A stretch of 64,000 nucleotides of DNA from Porphyra umbilicalis (Eukaryota > Rhodophyta > Bangiophyceae > Bangiales > Bangiaceae): assembly GCA_002049455.2 (NCBI GenBank), contig KV918917.1:89186-153185 (forward strand), written 5' to 3'. A program made the translations under genes and the position numbers. The notes beneath the pieces are model-generated. The model did not search any database and had not been told where the DNA came from. It saw only the letters and a program-made list of their open reading frames with translations. This document shows positions 10,633 through 19,481 of this stretch, one piece after another. Position 1 is the first letter of the stretch; each line of letters begins with the position of its first letter.

Positions 10633-10751
10633 CTAAAGTGCTTTAGGCCCCCTTCCGGTGGTGCCCGACGGGCCGGATGTGGTCGTACGGGCACCCGGAC
10701 GGGTCGGGCGTGGTCAGGGCACCTGCCCGGTCCTTCCTGGGCCCTTTCCGA

Positions 10752-10939
10752 GGTCGGTTGAAAAACCGAGATTTGGAAGGGGTCTAAAGGGCTTTAGCCC
10801 CGCCGTGAGAACGGTCATTGTGGGGGTGGTGCCCGATGGACCGGATGGGGTCCTACGGGTACCAGGGAGGCCCGGAGGTGCCTCTGGCATCCTCGCGGGT
10901 CTGCTTTGGCCCCATCGGGGGTCGGTTGAAAAACCGACC
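10752..10939 (+). repeat. paired GGTCGGTT-GAAA-AACCGACC hairpins
   Basis: A stem with 8-bp arms closed by GAAA lies at 10920-10939, and a near copy with one mispaired end lies at about 10752-10771. In RNA the loop would be a GNRA-type tetraloop. Each sits about 10-30 bp before one of the CTAAAG hairpins, so the pair forms a repeated two-hairpin module. Confidence 0.65.
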
Positions 10940-11085
10940 TCTGGACATGGGGCTAAAGGGCTTTAGACCCCTCTGCAAGAAAGGGGTCTAAAGGGCTTTA
11001 GACCCCTCGGTCAGATCGTCCCCGGAGAGCCTTGCATGGACTTTCGATGACGGGAATTTGACCGGATGGGAAGAATTATCCCTGG

Positions 11086-11183
11086 GGTACTGGGGGGAGT
11101 GCGAAGTGTACTTCCGCAGTCCCCCAGGGACAATTGGCCCTTGTGTAAGTCGTAAGTCTTTGTATTTGTGTGGTGACACTGCA
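11086..11183 (+). repeat. purine tract and candidate 3' LTR
   Basis: GTACTGGGGGGAG at 11087-11099 closely matches the purine tract before the LTR at 5994 (CTGGGGGGAG in both). It is followed by TGCGAAGTGT and, 84 bp on, by ACACTGCA, an imperfect inverted terminus of TG...CA type. Early positions share GAA, TTC and CCCCAGG with the 77-bp LTR, but overall similarity is low. Confidence 0.45.
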
Positions 11184-11247
11184 TGTACTTGATTGTAGAT
11201 CTTTCAGCGGGGAACCCATTAGGGGTTGAGCTCCGGGGGAGATTTGT

Positions 11248-14200
11248 GTGGGGAGCGGCGCCTACAGTTTGAGGCTGTGGGCGCCCTCCGGAGGTGCGGG
11301 AGCTGCCCTGGGAGGTGCCGTGCGGGCCTTGTCGGCCGCGCCATTGGGGGTGCCTGGGAAGGCCCTGCGGCTGAGGCGGCCTGGGGGATATCAGGCACGC
11401 CTTCGCAGGCCTGGGAACGCAGTGCCTAGTAAAATAACGCACCCACTCAACATCATCGACTTCACAGAGGACGAGGCCGCCGACGGCGAAGAGGCGCTTA
11501 AAGACTTGACGGATGACGAAGACGGTTCCGGTGACAACAGTGCGCATTACAGCAGTCGCAAGGGCGACAGCAGTGGAGGAATAAGACGCAGTCAAGATGG
11601 TGACAGTGTCGGGGATGGCGGTGGTGGGATCGACAATCGCAACGGACGAGGCCCAGCTGACGGCGTCGAAAACGGGTGTCGGACTGATGCGCATCTCGTG
11701 CTCGGAGGTTCCCCTCAGGGGCGTTCGAGAAACGTCCCTCGTGGGGGCATCGACGACGCACGGGCGTCTGGTGGCGGTACTGCTGCTATACACGCTCTTG
11801 GAGGCGCTGTGGTTAGTGTGCACGATCACGATCGACGCAACAATGGTGGATACAGGCGCCACAGGGAAGTGGAGGCACCGCTGGGTGGTGCAGGCGTTGA
11901 TGCCCGCGTTCGTTCTGGCGCTGCCGGTGGTGTGGTTGCTCAAGATGGACGCGACAATGGCGGCGGTAATGCAGGTGAGGCACGGGGACTCGTCGGTGCA
12001 GGCGTTGATGCACGCGCTCGTGCTGGTGCTCCCGTTGGTGTGGCTGCTCGAGATGGGCGCGACAATGGTGGTGGTTGTGCAGCGGCGGTACGCGGACTTG
12101 GAGGTGCACGCATTGATGCACGCGCTAGGGGTCGTGGTGCCGATGTTGTGTTTGCTCAAGATGGACGCGACGATGGTGGCGATGGTGCAGCGGCGGTACG
12201 CGGGCTTGGAGATGCACGCGTTGATGCACGTGCAGGTGCTGGTGGTGCTGATGATGTGGTTGCTCAAGATGGACCCGACGATGGTGGTGGTGGTGAAGTG
12301 GCGGTACGCGGACTTGGTGATGCACACATTGGTGCACGCGGTCGTGGTCGTGCTGCCAATGATGTGGTTGCTCAAGATGGACGCGACGATGGTGGCGATG
12401 GTGCAGCGGCGGTTCGTGGACTTGGTCGTGCACACGATGATGCACACGCTCGTGCTGGTGCTCCCGTTGGTGTGGTTGCTCAAGATGGACCCGACGATGG
12501 TGGTGGTGGTGGAGTGGCGGTACGCGGACTTGGTGATGCACACATTGGTGCACGCGCTCGTGGTCGTGGTGCCGATGATGTGGTTGCTCAAGATGGACGC
12601 GACGATGGTGGCGATGGTGCAGCGGCAGTACGCGGAATTGGTGGTGCAAGCGTTGATGCGCACGCTCGTGCTCGTGGGGCTGATGATGTGGTTGCTCATG
12701 ATGAACGCGGCGATGGTCGCGATGGTGCAGAAGCGGTACACATACTTGGTGGTGCAGCCATTCATGCACGTGCTCGTGCTGGTGCTCCCGTTGGTGTGGT
12801 TGCTCAAGATGGACGCGACGATGGTGGCGATGGTGCAGCGGCGGTTCGTGGACTTGGTCGTGCACGCGATGATGCACACGCTCGTGCTGGTGCTCCCGTT
12901 GGTGTGGTTGCTCAAGATGGACCCGACGATGGTGGTGGTGGTGAAGTGGCGGTACGCGGACTTGGTGATGCACACATTGGTGCACGCGGTCGTGGTCGTG
13001 CTGCCAATGATGTGGTTGCTCAAGATGGACGCGACGATGGTGGCGATGGTGCAGCGGCGGTTCGTGGACTTGGTCGTGCACGCGATGATGCGCACGCTCG
13101 TGCTGGTGCTCCCGTTGGTGTGGTTGCTCAAGATGGACCCGACGATGGTGGTGGTGGTGGAGTGGCGGTACGCGGACTTGGTGATGCACACATTGGTGCA
13201 CGCGGTCGTGGTCGTGCTGCCAATGATGTGGTTGCTCAAGATGGACGCAACGATGGTGGTGGTGCTGCAGTGGAGGTACAGAGACCTGGTGGTGCAGCCG
13301 TTCATGCACGTGCTCGTGCTGGTGCTCCAGTTGGTGTGGTTGCTCAAGATGGTCGTGGCAATCGTGGAGGTAATGCAGTGGAGGCACGGAGACGTGGTTG
13401 TGCAAGCGTTGATGCACGTGCTCGTGCTAGTGCTCGCGATGGTGTGGTTGCCCAAGGTGTACACGACAAGAATGGCGGTTGCGCAGTGGAGGTACCCGGA
13501 CTTGATCATGCAGCCATTGATGCACGCGCTCGTGGTGGTGCTGCGGTTGGTGTTGTCGCTCAAGAGGGACCCGAACATGGTGCCGGTGATGGAGTGGAGG
13601 CACGGGGACTCATTGGTGCAGCCGTTGACGCCCGCGCTCGTGGTGGTGCTCTCGTTGGTGTTGTTGCACAAGACGGACGCGACAATGGTGGCGGTGGTGA
13701 AGTGCAATCACAAGGACGCGCTCGTGCTGCCGATCACGCACGCGCTCGTGGTGGTGCTGCCGTTTGTATGGTGACTCGAGATCGACACGACACTCGTGGT
13801 GAAGGACATGGCCAAGACAGCGGAGGCGGCGACGGTGGTCGGGTGCTTGAGCAAGACGGGCGTCGTCCCGCCGCCGCCGACGGCGGTGGTGATTTTCATG
13901 CACGAGGACTCACTGGCGATGCCGCCGATGCACAGGTTCTCGATGTCGCTGCCGTTTGTATGTTACCTCATGTTCGACGCGACGATGGTGGTGCACGGCG
14001 TAACCCCGTTGAAGGGCCTAGCACAGGAGTTTGTGGCATTGCCGAAGGACCATGTTGTGGTGCCGCCGCGGGAGTCGGTCTTTTTGTCGGTGATCCTTCT
14101 TTGCTGTGCGAGGCTCTCGCCTCACGGCGCGATGATCAGTTGTCTAGCTTTGATGCAGATGACATAAACGTCTTGGCCGGCACTCTCCCCTCAAACCACT

Positions 14201-16200
14201 TGGCCAGAGGAATTGAAGGAGTCCCTAGTGCAACGCTCGCACCGATACAGAGCATACAGAAGCCTGGGGCTGCCGGAAAAGACCCTACATCGCCAAAGAA
14301 ACTCCACGAGCACATGCCGGGTACCACCCGAGAAGGTCCTGACGCCACTGTTCGCAGGAAAGTTGACATGGATGCGGGCGGGGAGCCCAAGGACGCACAC
14401 GGTGGTGACAAAGTGTGTGCGCAAGTCCTTGGGTCTCCGACGCGACGTGCGAAGGATTTCTACTCCGTTCCTGTGACTGAGTTTCACTCTGTTCCTGAGT
14501 TGGGATTGCACGGACTGATTCGGTCGAATAGTGCATCATTCAGGCAATTTGGCGCGCACGTGTTCCGAATAGTAGCACGCGAGAGGCGCCCCGTCTCTAG
14601 TCGACTGCCAAAGCGACATTCCGGGGACAAGCTCAGAGTGCGCGTTCAAACCTTTCCGCAGTTCCCTACCATTATGTGCGACTCATTCTCTGGTAGGCCT
14701 GCGCCTGACCTGAGCGTCAAGCGCAAAGACTTGAGGGCACAGCTGCCATCAGAAAGGGAAAAGCGAATGTCAGGTGCGGAACTCAGAGCCAAAGTCGGTG
14801 AGAGTGCAAACGCCCTTCAAGCCGCATACCAGGACTTCGGTGTGACGCGCTTCCTTGCCAGTGTGAACGATCTCAGCGCGACTTGGGTGCGACGAGTCAC
14901 AGCTGCCGGCAAAGAGAGGGCCGTGATGGGTGGAGCCCTTGATCCCGTAGATGTGTACTATCTTTCAGACATGTCACCTGACAACAAGGATGGGTGCAGT
15001 AGGAGTCTCGGCGACCCTGCGTGTACTGCCCATGCCGAGTCTTGCCCGCCTCGTCAGCGATTTGAGAACCCTCGCACATTGAATCACCACACTATGCTCG
15101 GTGCAGCGTCCACATACGAAGGTATCAACACGAACTTGCTGTACGTTGGGTCTCAAGGCTCTCACTTTAGCTGGCACGTTGAGGACAGTCTGTTGCAATC
15201 ATGTTCGTACTTGCAGGCCGGAGCGAGCAAGTTTTGGTGGTTCATTCCGGCGTCGGAACGCCCTCTCGCCGAGCGCGTGATGCGAGAGCTTATGGACCCG
15301 GTTGTATTGGAAGCGGCCGGAGGTGACGTATGGACAGTTCTTGCTGTAAAGGCGTGCTTGTGGCCTGCAACGCTCTTTCTGGCTCGTGGTGTACGAGTTG
15401 GATTCCACAAGATGGAGCCTGGGGACTTCGTTGTCACGGGTTACGGCGTCCTTCACAGCGGCTTCAATGGGGGACCAAACGTGGCCTCCGCCGTGAACAC
15501 TGCCTGCACAGCCTGGTTTTCTTACGCGATGGAACACGCAGAGCACTGGCGCAATAAGCTGACTATCCACATCCCTTTTGAAAAGCTGCTGGTGCTTGCG
15601 GCCCAGAAGCTCGCTGCTGGGGAATGGTGGTGCGGCGACGCGAAGACGTATCAGGCGTTAGATCCAGAACAGTTCCAACGGGATATCAAAGTCATGGTGT
15701 CTTACCTAGGAAAGTACCTTGACGATACGCAGGCTTTTTTGGAGATGGGACCAGACACAGACTGGGCTGGCAGGAAGGCCACCATCGTCGACATGATGCG
15801 GGCGTCCATGGGCGTGACGAAGTTTATCGTGCACAACTACATACAGCCGAAAGGGACACCCTTGGTGCTGCACAATGAGGATACGGGATCAGTCACAGAC
15901 TATTCAGTTGATGGCACGTCTTGCCCTCATTGCGGTGTAGTCGTTTGGCTCTCGGTCATTGTCTGCCCAACGTGCATTGAACAGCTAGGAGAAGAAGCTG
16001 GACCTACTGCTCCTCTGTGCTGTCTGCGCTGCGCACCGACCATGTTCGGGAGCGAGCACGATCGACTTCGCCAGGGCTCTCCGGCGCAGAGGCGTCTCAT
16101 GGGTTGCCATGCTCCGGTGGTGGTGCAGCGGCTCTCGAACAGCTCCGTGTACCTCTTGGTGGATGAATTGAAGAAGCTGTCAGTGGGACGTTCTGCATGA
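11248..16200 (+). CDS. JmjC-domain dioxygenase (KDM4/5-like) with 36-residue repeats
   Basis: A 1650-codon ORF. The JmjC fold spans roughly residues 1285-1420: it opens YEGINTNLLYVGSQGSHFSW, binds Fe(II) through His1310, Glu1312 (HVE) and His1403 (VLHSGFNGG), and has the 2-oxoglutarate lysine Lys1328 in GASKFWWFIP, so catalysis looks possible. A C5HC2-like zinc finger follows from about residue 1559 (CPHCG ... CPTC ... CCLRC), as in KDM5 proteins. The family demethylates histone lysines in the nucleus. Residues about 75-110 are acidic. Residues about 210-840 are about 17 copies of a 36-residue Gly/Asp/Arg/Ala repeat. The first 60 residues may be upstream non-coding sequence read through; coding looks firm from ITHPLNIIDF (about residue 70). 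The transposase gene faces it 254 bp downstream. Confidence 0.85.
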   Translation: MGSGAYSLRLWAPSGGAGAALGGAVRALSAAPLGVPGKALRLRRPGGYQARLRRPGNAVPSKITHPLNIIDFTEDEAADGEEALKDLTDDEDGSGDNSAHYSSRKGDSSGGIRRSQDGDSVGDGGGGIDNRNGRGPADGVENGCRTDAHLVLGGSPQGRSRNVPRGGIDDARASGGGTAAIHALGGAVVSVHDHDRRNNGGYRRHREVEAPLGGAGVDARVRSGAAGGVVAQDGRDNGGGNAGEARGLVGAGVDARARAGAPVGVAARDGRDNGGGCAAAVRGLGGARIDARARGRGADVVFAQDGRDDGGDGAAAVRGLGDARVDARAGAGGADDVVAQDGPDDGGGGEVAVRGLGDAHIGARGRGRAANDVVAQDGRDDGGDGAAAVRGLGRAHDDAHARAGAPVGVVAQDGPDDGGGGGVAVRGLGDAHIGARARGRGADDVVAQDGRDDGGDGAAAVRGIGGASVDAHARARGADDVVAHDERGDGRDGAEAVHILGGAAIHARARAGAPVGVVAQDGRDDGGDGAAAVRGLGRARDDAHARAGAPVGVVAQDGPDDGGGGEVAVRGLGDAHIGARGRGRAANDVVAQDGRDDGGDGAAAVRGLGRARDDAHARAGAPVGVVAQDGPDDGGGGGVAVRGLGDAHIGARGRGRAANDVVAQDGRNDGGGAAVEVQRPGGAAVHARARAGAPVGVVAQDGRGNRGGNAVEARRRGCASVDARARASARDGVVAQGVHDKNGGCAVEVPGLDHAAIDARARGGAAVGVVAQEGPEHGAGDGVEARGLIGAAVDARARGGALVGVVAQDGRDNGGGGEVQSQGRARAADHARARGGAAVCMVTRDRHDTRGEGHGQDSGGGDGGRVLEQDGRRPAAADGGGDFHARGLTGDAADAQVLDVAAVCMLPHVRRDDGGARRNPVEGPSTGVCGIAEGPCCGAAAGVGLFVGDPSLLCEALASRRDDQLSSFDADDINVLAGTLPSNHLARGIEGVPSATLAPIQSIQKPGAAGKDPTSPKKLHEHMPGTTREGPDATVRRKVDMDAGGEPKDAHGGDKVCAQVLGSPTRRAKDFYSVPVTEFHSVPELGLHGLIRSNSASFRQFGAHVFRIVARERRPVSSRLPKRHSGDKLRVRVQTFPQFPTIMCDSFSGRPAPDLSVKRKDLRAQLPSEREKRMSGAELRAKVGESANALQAAYQDFGVTRFLASVNDLSATWVRRVTAAGKERAVMGGALDPVDVYYLSDMSPDNKDGCSRSLGDPACTAHAESCPPRQRFENPRTLNHHTMLGAASTYEGINTNLLYVGSQGSHFSWHVEDSLLQSCSYLQAGASKFWWFIPASERPLAERVMRELMDPVVLEAAGGDVWTVLAVKACLWPATLFLARGVRVGFHKMEPGDFVVTGYGVLHSGFNGGPNVASAVNTACTAWFSYAMEHAEHWRNKLTIHIPFEKLLVLAAQKLAAGEWWCGDAKTYQALDPEQFQRDIKVMVSYLGKYLDDTQAFLEMGPDTDWAGRKATIVDMMRASMGVTKFIVHNYIQPKGTPLVLHNEDTGSVTDYSVDGTSCPHCGVVVWLSVIVCPTCIEQLGEEAGPTAPLCCLRCAPTMFGSEHDRLRQGSPAQRRLMGCHAPVVVQRLSNSSVYLLVDELKKLSVGRSA
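11880..13770 (+). repeat. 108-bp tandem repeat inside the JmjC gene
   Basis: CTCAAGATGGAC recurs at 108-bp spacing (caag at 11941, 12157, 12265 and onward), about 17 copies with substitutions but hardly any length change. Because 108 is a multiple of three, several frames on both strands stay open for 400-900 codons. The frame joined to the JmjC domain is taken as real. Confidence 0.9.
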
Positions 16201-16454
16201 GCGATGTCATTTGTGTTTTTTCTATGCTTCTTGCTTTTGGCTTCTCCATGCGCACTATGTATGTTTCTTCGTACTGCCTCACGTTGCTGGCTGTCACACA
16301 TAGGCTGTTGTAATATTCATCAACTTCTTCTCATTTGCTCTTGAGTCCATCGTAGGTCCCTTGCTCGTTGTTTTTGGTGCAGTACAGTATTCAAACCATG
16401 AGCCGAGTCCGACGTACACGTCAGAGAGGAATAAAATACACAAGTCACTCTCAG
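16201..16454. other. convergent 3' region between JmjC and transposase genes
   Basis: It is markedly more AT-rich than its neighbours, with T-rich stretches. A possible AATAAA poly(A) signal for the plus-strand gene lies at about 16430. No ORF is supported. Confidence 0.5.
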
Positions 16455-19400
16455 TCACCCGCTCTTAAAGTGGAAGCCCGAACGTTTGGTAAACATGACA
16501 TTACGCTGCCCACAAGGAAGCACAAATGCCAATTGGCCGACGCGGTCGGCAGTGACAATGGTAACATCAGCTGCTACGTCAACAGCGACGACAGCCGGCT
16601 CGCCCAAGACGGAGAAGGCCATGTGCGGTACACGCCATGGCTCGTAGGCAACGTACAGCTCGCCGTTGACGGTTGCAATGGAGTGGACGCGACCAAAGCG
16701 CTTGTGGTTCATGTCACTCGTTCCAGAGCCATGCTCTTCAGGTACAATGTCAACAATGGACACTGTGGACCCTTCTGCGATAATAATCGATCGCTCTTTC
16801 CTCGCGGCCTTCCGCCAAAGTGTGAGGGCCGCGTTGGGCGCATGGCGCTTCCAAACATCTTCTTTGGGCCCCAAGAGCGTGCGCACAGCGTGCATGGCAC
16901 GCCAAGCATCATTGACTGTGGCCGCATTACCTCTGCTCGGACCCAGGCTGTAGAAAGAGACGGCCTTCAGCTTCTTGCCTCGTCTACCAATGAGCCATGA
17001 AGCGGGTATTCCATATTCGCCTGGCAAAGATAGCACTCGGGAGTACTGTTCTGTGTCTCTCCACCTCTGTATGGCATACTCAGCGGGGTTCCAGCTGTTG
17101 CTCTGGCTCACCTCACGCTTTGCCAGCTGGTGAAACCTCTCAAAAATGAGCTCACATATGGCCGGCCCGAGCTGCACCAGCGGGAGAGTGCGATACAAGA
17201 GCTCTAGTAAACGGTGCACAGATGGTCGCTGCCACGACCCGTTGAATGGCACCAGCCGACGCAGTTCAATCATCAGACTCTCGCCCAAGACTTGGAGCTC
17301 AGCGACAGTGGGCCTCGTTCGCACGGCCTCCTCGCCATCCGAGGCAGCTGTTGGGAGGTAGAAAAGTGCGGTAGAGAACCGTCGGAGGGCATGAAGAGCA
17401 CTGAGTGCGGCAACTGCGTGTGGCGATGTGGCTGTAGGATGGACCAGGAACTGCAGCACTGTCGGGCCCACCGTGAGCAGCACTGCATAGTCTGACATTG
17501 AGAGGGTTGTGCCACCCATCTTTTCGGGTTCGAACGACGACAAGACTGTGTGTGTCGGGACATACTTCGCACAGCGACGCATCTGCTTTGTGAATGAGTC
17601 CCGTTGCTCTACTGATAAGGCATCGTAGGCTTCCATTAAAAGGTTTGACCCGATGTTGTAGTAGAGTAGGTGTGAGGGAGCGACAACCACATGCTCGTGT
17701 ATGTCGAAACTCCCGGGACCCCGTGCCTCTTCAAGACGCATGACCAGGCTGCCGGACTTATCGGATATGCCATTAAGAAGCAGTGCATCCTTCACGGATT
17801 CCGCAGACAGCTGTGGGGAGCTCTTCACGGCCGACATGATAAGCGCAGTCCGCTCTTGCGTTCGAGAGTAGCGAGAGTCCTTAACGTCAAAAGAGGTCGT
17901 GCTGCTCATGGCTCGCTCTTTCCGGGCTGTCGTGGTCTTCAATTGGACAATGTCGCAGCTAGTGCAGTGCTCTATGCCTGGGGCACCGACCGAGTTGGAA
18001 AACTTTGCAGCCATAGGGAAATCAAAGAGACCAAGACACAGGTACACACGAACTAACACGTTCTGCTGTATGAAGGCATCATACACGTGAACACCTTCCT
18101 TACTCGCGAGGAGTACGTCTTTTACCACGCGCTTGAGAAGTGCGTCCGGGTTGGCTCCTGGTGGCAAATAAAACAGTGGACGAACAGAAAACGCACGATC
18201 CTTGATGCTGAGAGATGTGTATGCTCCATAGTAGCCCTCCAGGCTTCCCCGTCGACGCTTGTATACGTTGAATTCATCACCGTACAATGAAACGTATAGC
18301 GTGTAGGGGTCTTTTTCCGGGAGAGCACACTCCGGGGGCTCTGCCGCCTGCGAGAGCTCCAGTGGCCGCAGTGACGTTAAGGCGGACCACGAGTCTTGTT
18401 CCATCATGGCTGATGCTTTTACGACAAGAACCAGTACGCCACCGGACCGCGTGAACCGCAAAGTAAACCTGCGTTCTTCGGTGAAGCATGGTGCCCAGCT
18501 CGCGGGCGGTACGAAATCAGGAAAAGCAGAAAACTGCGCGAGGGAGTCCCAAAGTCGAAGTGCGCTCTGGGGAGCATACGTGGACGCGGATTTGGTAAAG
18601 CTGCCGTCACAAGCAATGGCTGTGCTCATCAGACTGGCCTTGAACGTCGTAGCTGCATCAAGAGAGACCTGGGCGATACATCCAATGTCGTACCTGTACC
18701 GGTCTCGGAACAGGACGTTCTTCACGTTATACCTCGCGGGATCCCTGGCCACTACAGTCTGATAAAACTCTGTAGGCCGCTCAGCTGTGCCCATGCACGA
18801 TTCCCCTTTACTGTGGAAAAGAGCAGCCGTCTTGGGATCTCCAAAGTCCCGCTTTACGTGCTCAGAGAAAGGAATGTACGACACGATTGCGTCAGGCAGT
18901 TTTCGCAAGGCTCTTCCTTTGCCAACGGGAAGCTGACGTGTGGTTGTTTCTCTTCGCAGTGGTATGGCAGACTTCAGCATGTGCTTGCGCAACTGCCGTA
19001 AGCGCCACCTCGAGGGCCACTCCTCCTGCGGGATAAAGGAGTTCTCGGCCTCTCGCATCATGTCATACTGTCTGAGCGTCACGCGCACTCGCCCACAGAG
19101 GTACCCAAAACATAAGAACTCGCGACGTGTTGCAAACCCCTCATCAGGGTGCTCAGATGCACTCGAAAATTCTGTGTCGTCTGATGGGTAAGCGTCTGAC
19201 TCAGAATCTGATGACAGGGCGACGTCGTCGTACTCCTCTATATGGGACACTCGTGGTATCGCTCTGCCAGGGACAGGTTGGGGTCTGCCTGCCCAGCCCC
19301 CACCGTCGCCTTCACGGCCGACATCATGCTCTGCAGAATCCGAGTTCGTGGGATGTGCTTGCAAATGAATCAGGTTGGCATCAGTGAGATTGAAAAACGC

Positions 19401-19481
19401 AGAACCTCGTGGACCGCGCCTGCGACGCTTCATGGCGACCAGGAAAGGGGGCCCGTGCGTGCGTAGCACAGTATCCGACAC
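16455..19481 (-). CDS. CACTA/KDZ-type DDE transposase, 1008 residues
   Basis: A long uninterrupted ORF with the layout of the Transposase_21/KDZ group. An acidic, Ser-rich N terminus (about 40-115) is followed by a RNase-H-like core beginning LYVSLYGDEFNVYKRR, where Asp402 is the likely first acidic residue. A Cys/His insertion (EHCTSCD) comes next. The third acidic residue is probably Glu781 in FERFHQLAKRE. The middle Asp is less certain; MEAYDALS is a candidate. The protein would cut and join transposon ends in the nucleus. There are no stops or frameshifts, unlike other transposases in this window, so this copy may be young. It converges on the JmjC gene. Met1 or the Met at residue 17 (MKRRRRGPRG, basic and NLS-like) could start translation. 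Confidence 0.75.
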   Translation of the reverse strand: MSDTVLRTHGPPFLVAMKRRRRGPRGSAFFNLTDANLIHLQAHPTNSDSAEHDVGREGDGGGWAGRPQPVPGRAIPRVSHIEEYDDVALSSDSESDAYPSDDTEFSSASEHPDEGFATRREFLCFGYLCGRVRVTLRQYDMMREAENSFIPQEEWPSRWRLRQLRKHMLKSAIPLRRETTTRQLPVGKGRALRKLPDAIVSYIPFSEHVKRDFGDPKTAALFHSKGESCMGTAERPTEFYQTVVARDPARYNVKNVLFRDRYRYDIGCIAQVSLDAATTFKASLMSTAIACDGSFTKSASTYAPQSALRLWDSLAQFSAFPDFVPPASWAPCFTEERRFTLRFTRSGGVLVLVVKASAMMEQDSWSALTSLRPLELSQAAEPPECALPEKDPYTLYVSLYGDEFNVYKRRRGSLEGYYGAYTSLSIKDRAFSVRPLFYLPPGANPDALLKRVVKDVLLASKEGVHVYDAFIQQNVLVRVYLCLGLFDFPMAAKFSNSVGAPGIEHCTSCDIVQLKTTTARKERAMSSTTSFDVKDSRYSRTQERTALIMSAVKSSPQLSAESVKDALLLNGISDKSGSLVMRLEEARGPGSFDIHEHVVVAPSHLLYYNIGSNLLMEAYDALSVEQRDSFTKQMRRCAKYVPTHTVLSSFEPEKMGGTTLSMSDYAVLLTVGPTVLQFLVHPTATSPHAVAALSALHALRRFSTALFYLPTAASDGEEAVRTRPTVAELQVLGESLMIELRRLVPFNGSWQRPSVHRLLELLYRTLPLVQLGPAICELIFERFHQLAKREVSQSNSWNPAEYAIQRWRDTEQYSRVLSLPGEYGIPASWLIGRRGKKLKAVSFYSLGPSRGNAATVNDAWRAMHAVRTLLGPKEDVWKRHAPNAALTLWRKAARKERSIIIAEGSTVSIVDIVPEEHGSGTSDMNHKRFGRVHSIATVNGELYVAYEPWRVPHMAFSVLGEPAVVAVDVAADVTIVTADRVGQLAFVLPCGQRNVMFTKRSGFHFKSG

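Larger units (their letters stand above)
10428..11007 (+). repeat. five CTAAAGGGCTTTAG hairpins in the copia 3' region
   Basis: Inverted repeats centred on CTAAAG-(GG/TG)-CTTTAG occur at 10428-10447, 10630-10651, 10779-10801, 10949-10972 and 10982-11007. The last is a perfect 12-bp arm pair. Outer arm bases vary in a compensated way (GCG/CGC, GGGGTC/GACCCC), which suggests that pairing is maintained. The surrounding sequence repeats imperfectly with a period near 165 bp. Confidence 0.8.
5994..11183 (+). mobile_element. Ty1/copia LTR retrotransposon
   Basis: It contains the 5' LTR at 5994, primer site at 6071, gag-pol at 6227-10398, a 700-bp 3' non-coding region rich in hairpins, a purine tract at 11086-11099 and a candidate 3' LTR at 11100-11183. 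The domain order (gag, protease, integrase, reverse transcriptase, RNase H) is that of Ty1/copia. The candidate 3' LTR resembles the 5' LTR only loosely, which is unexpected for a single insertion, so the right boundary is uncertain and the complex may be recombinant. Confidence 0.65.
11248..19481. mobile_element. candidate composite DNA transposon with JmjC cargo
   Basis: The grouping is inferred from the convergent pair of JmjC and transposase genes with a short AT-rich spacer and no other gene between them. Fungal KDZ transposons are known to carry TET/JBP dioxygenases, so a dioxygenase-transposase pair has a precedent. I could not find terminal inverted repeats or target duplications; the left end should lie before 11248 and the right end between 19.5 and 20.7 kb. 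Confidence 0.4.

Noticed and set aside
11011-13774. ORFs of 898 and 430 codons (minus) and 725 codons (plus, other frame) in the repeat
   Set aside because: They stay open only because the 108-bp repeat is a multiple of three; they are runs of CTTS/HHRH or MWLLKMD repeats with no domain, while the JmjC frame continues into a recognised enzyme.
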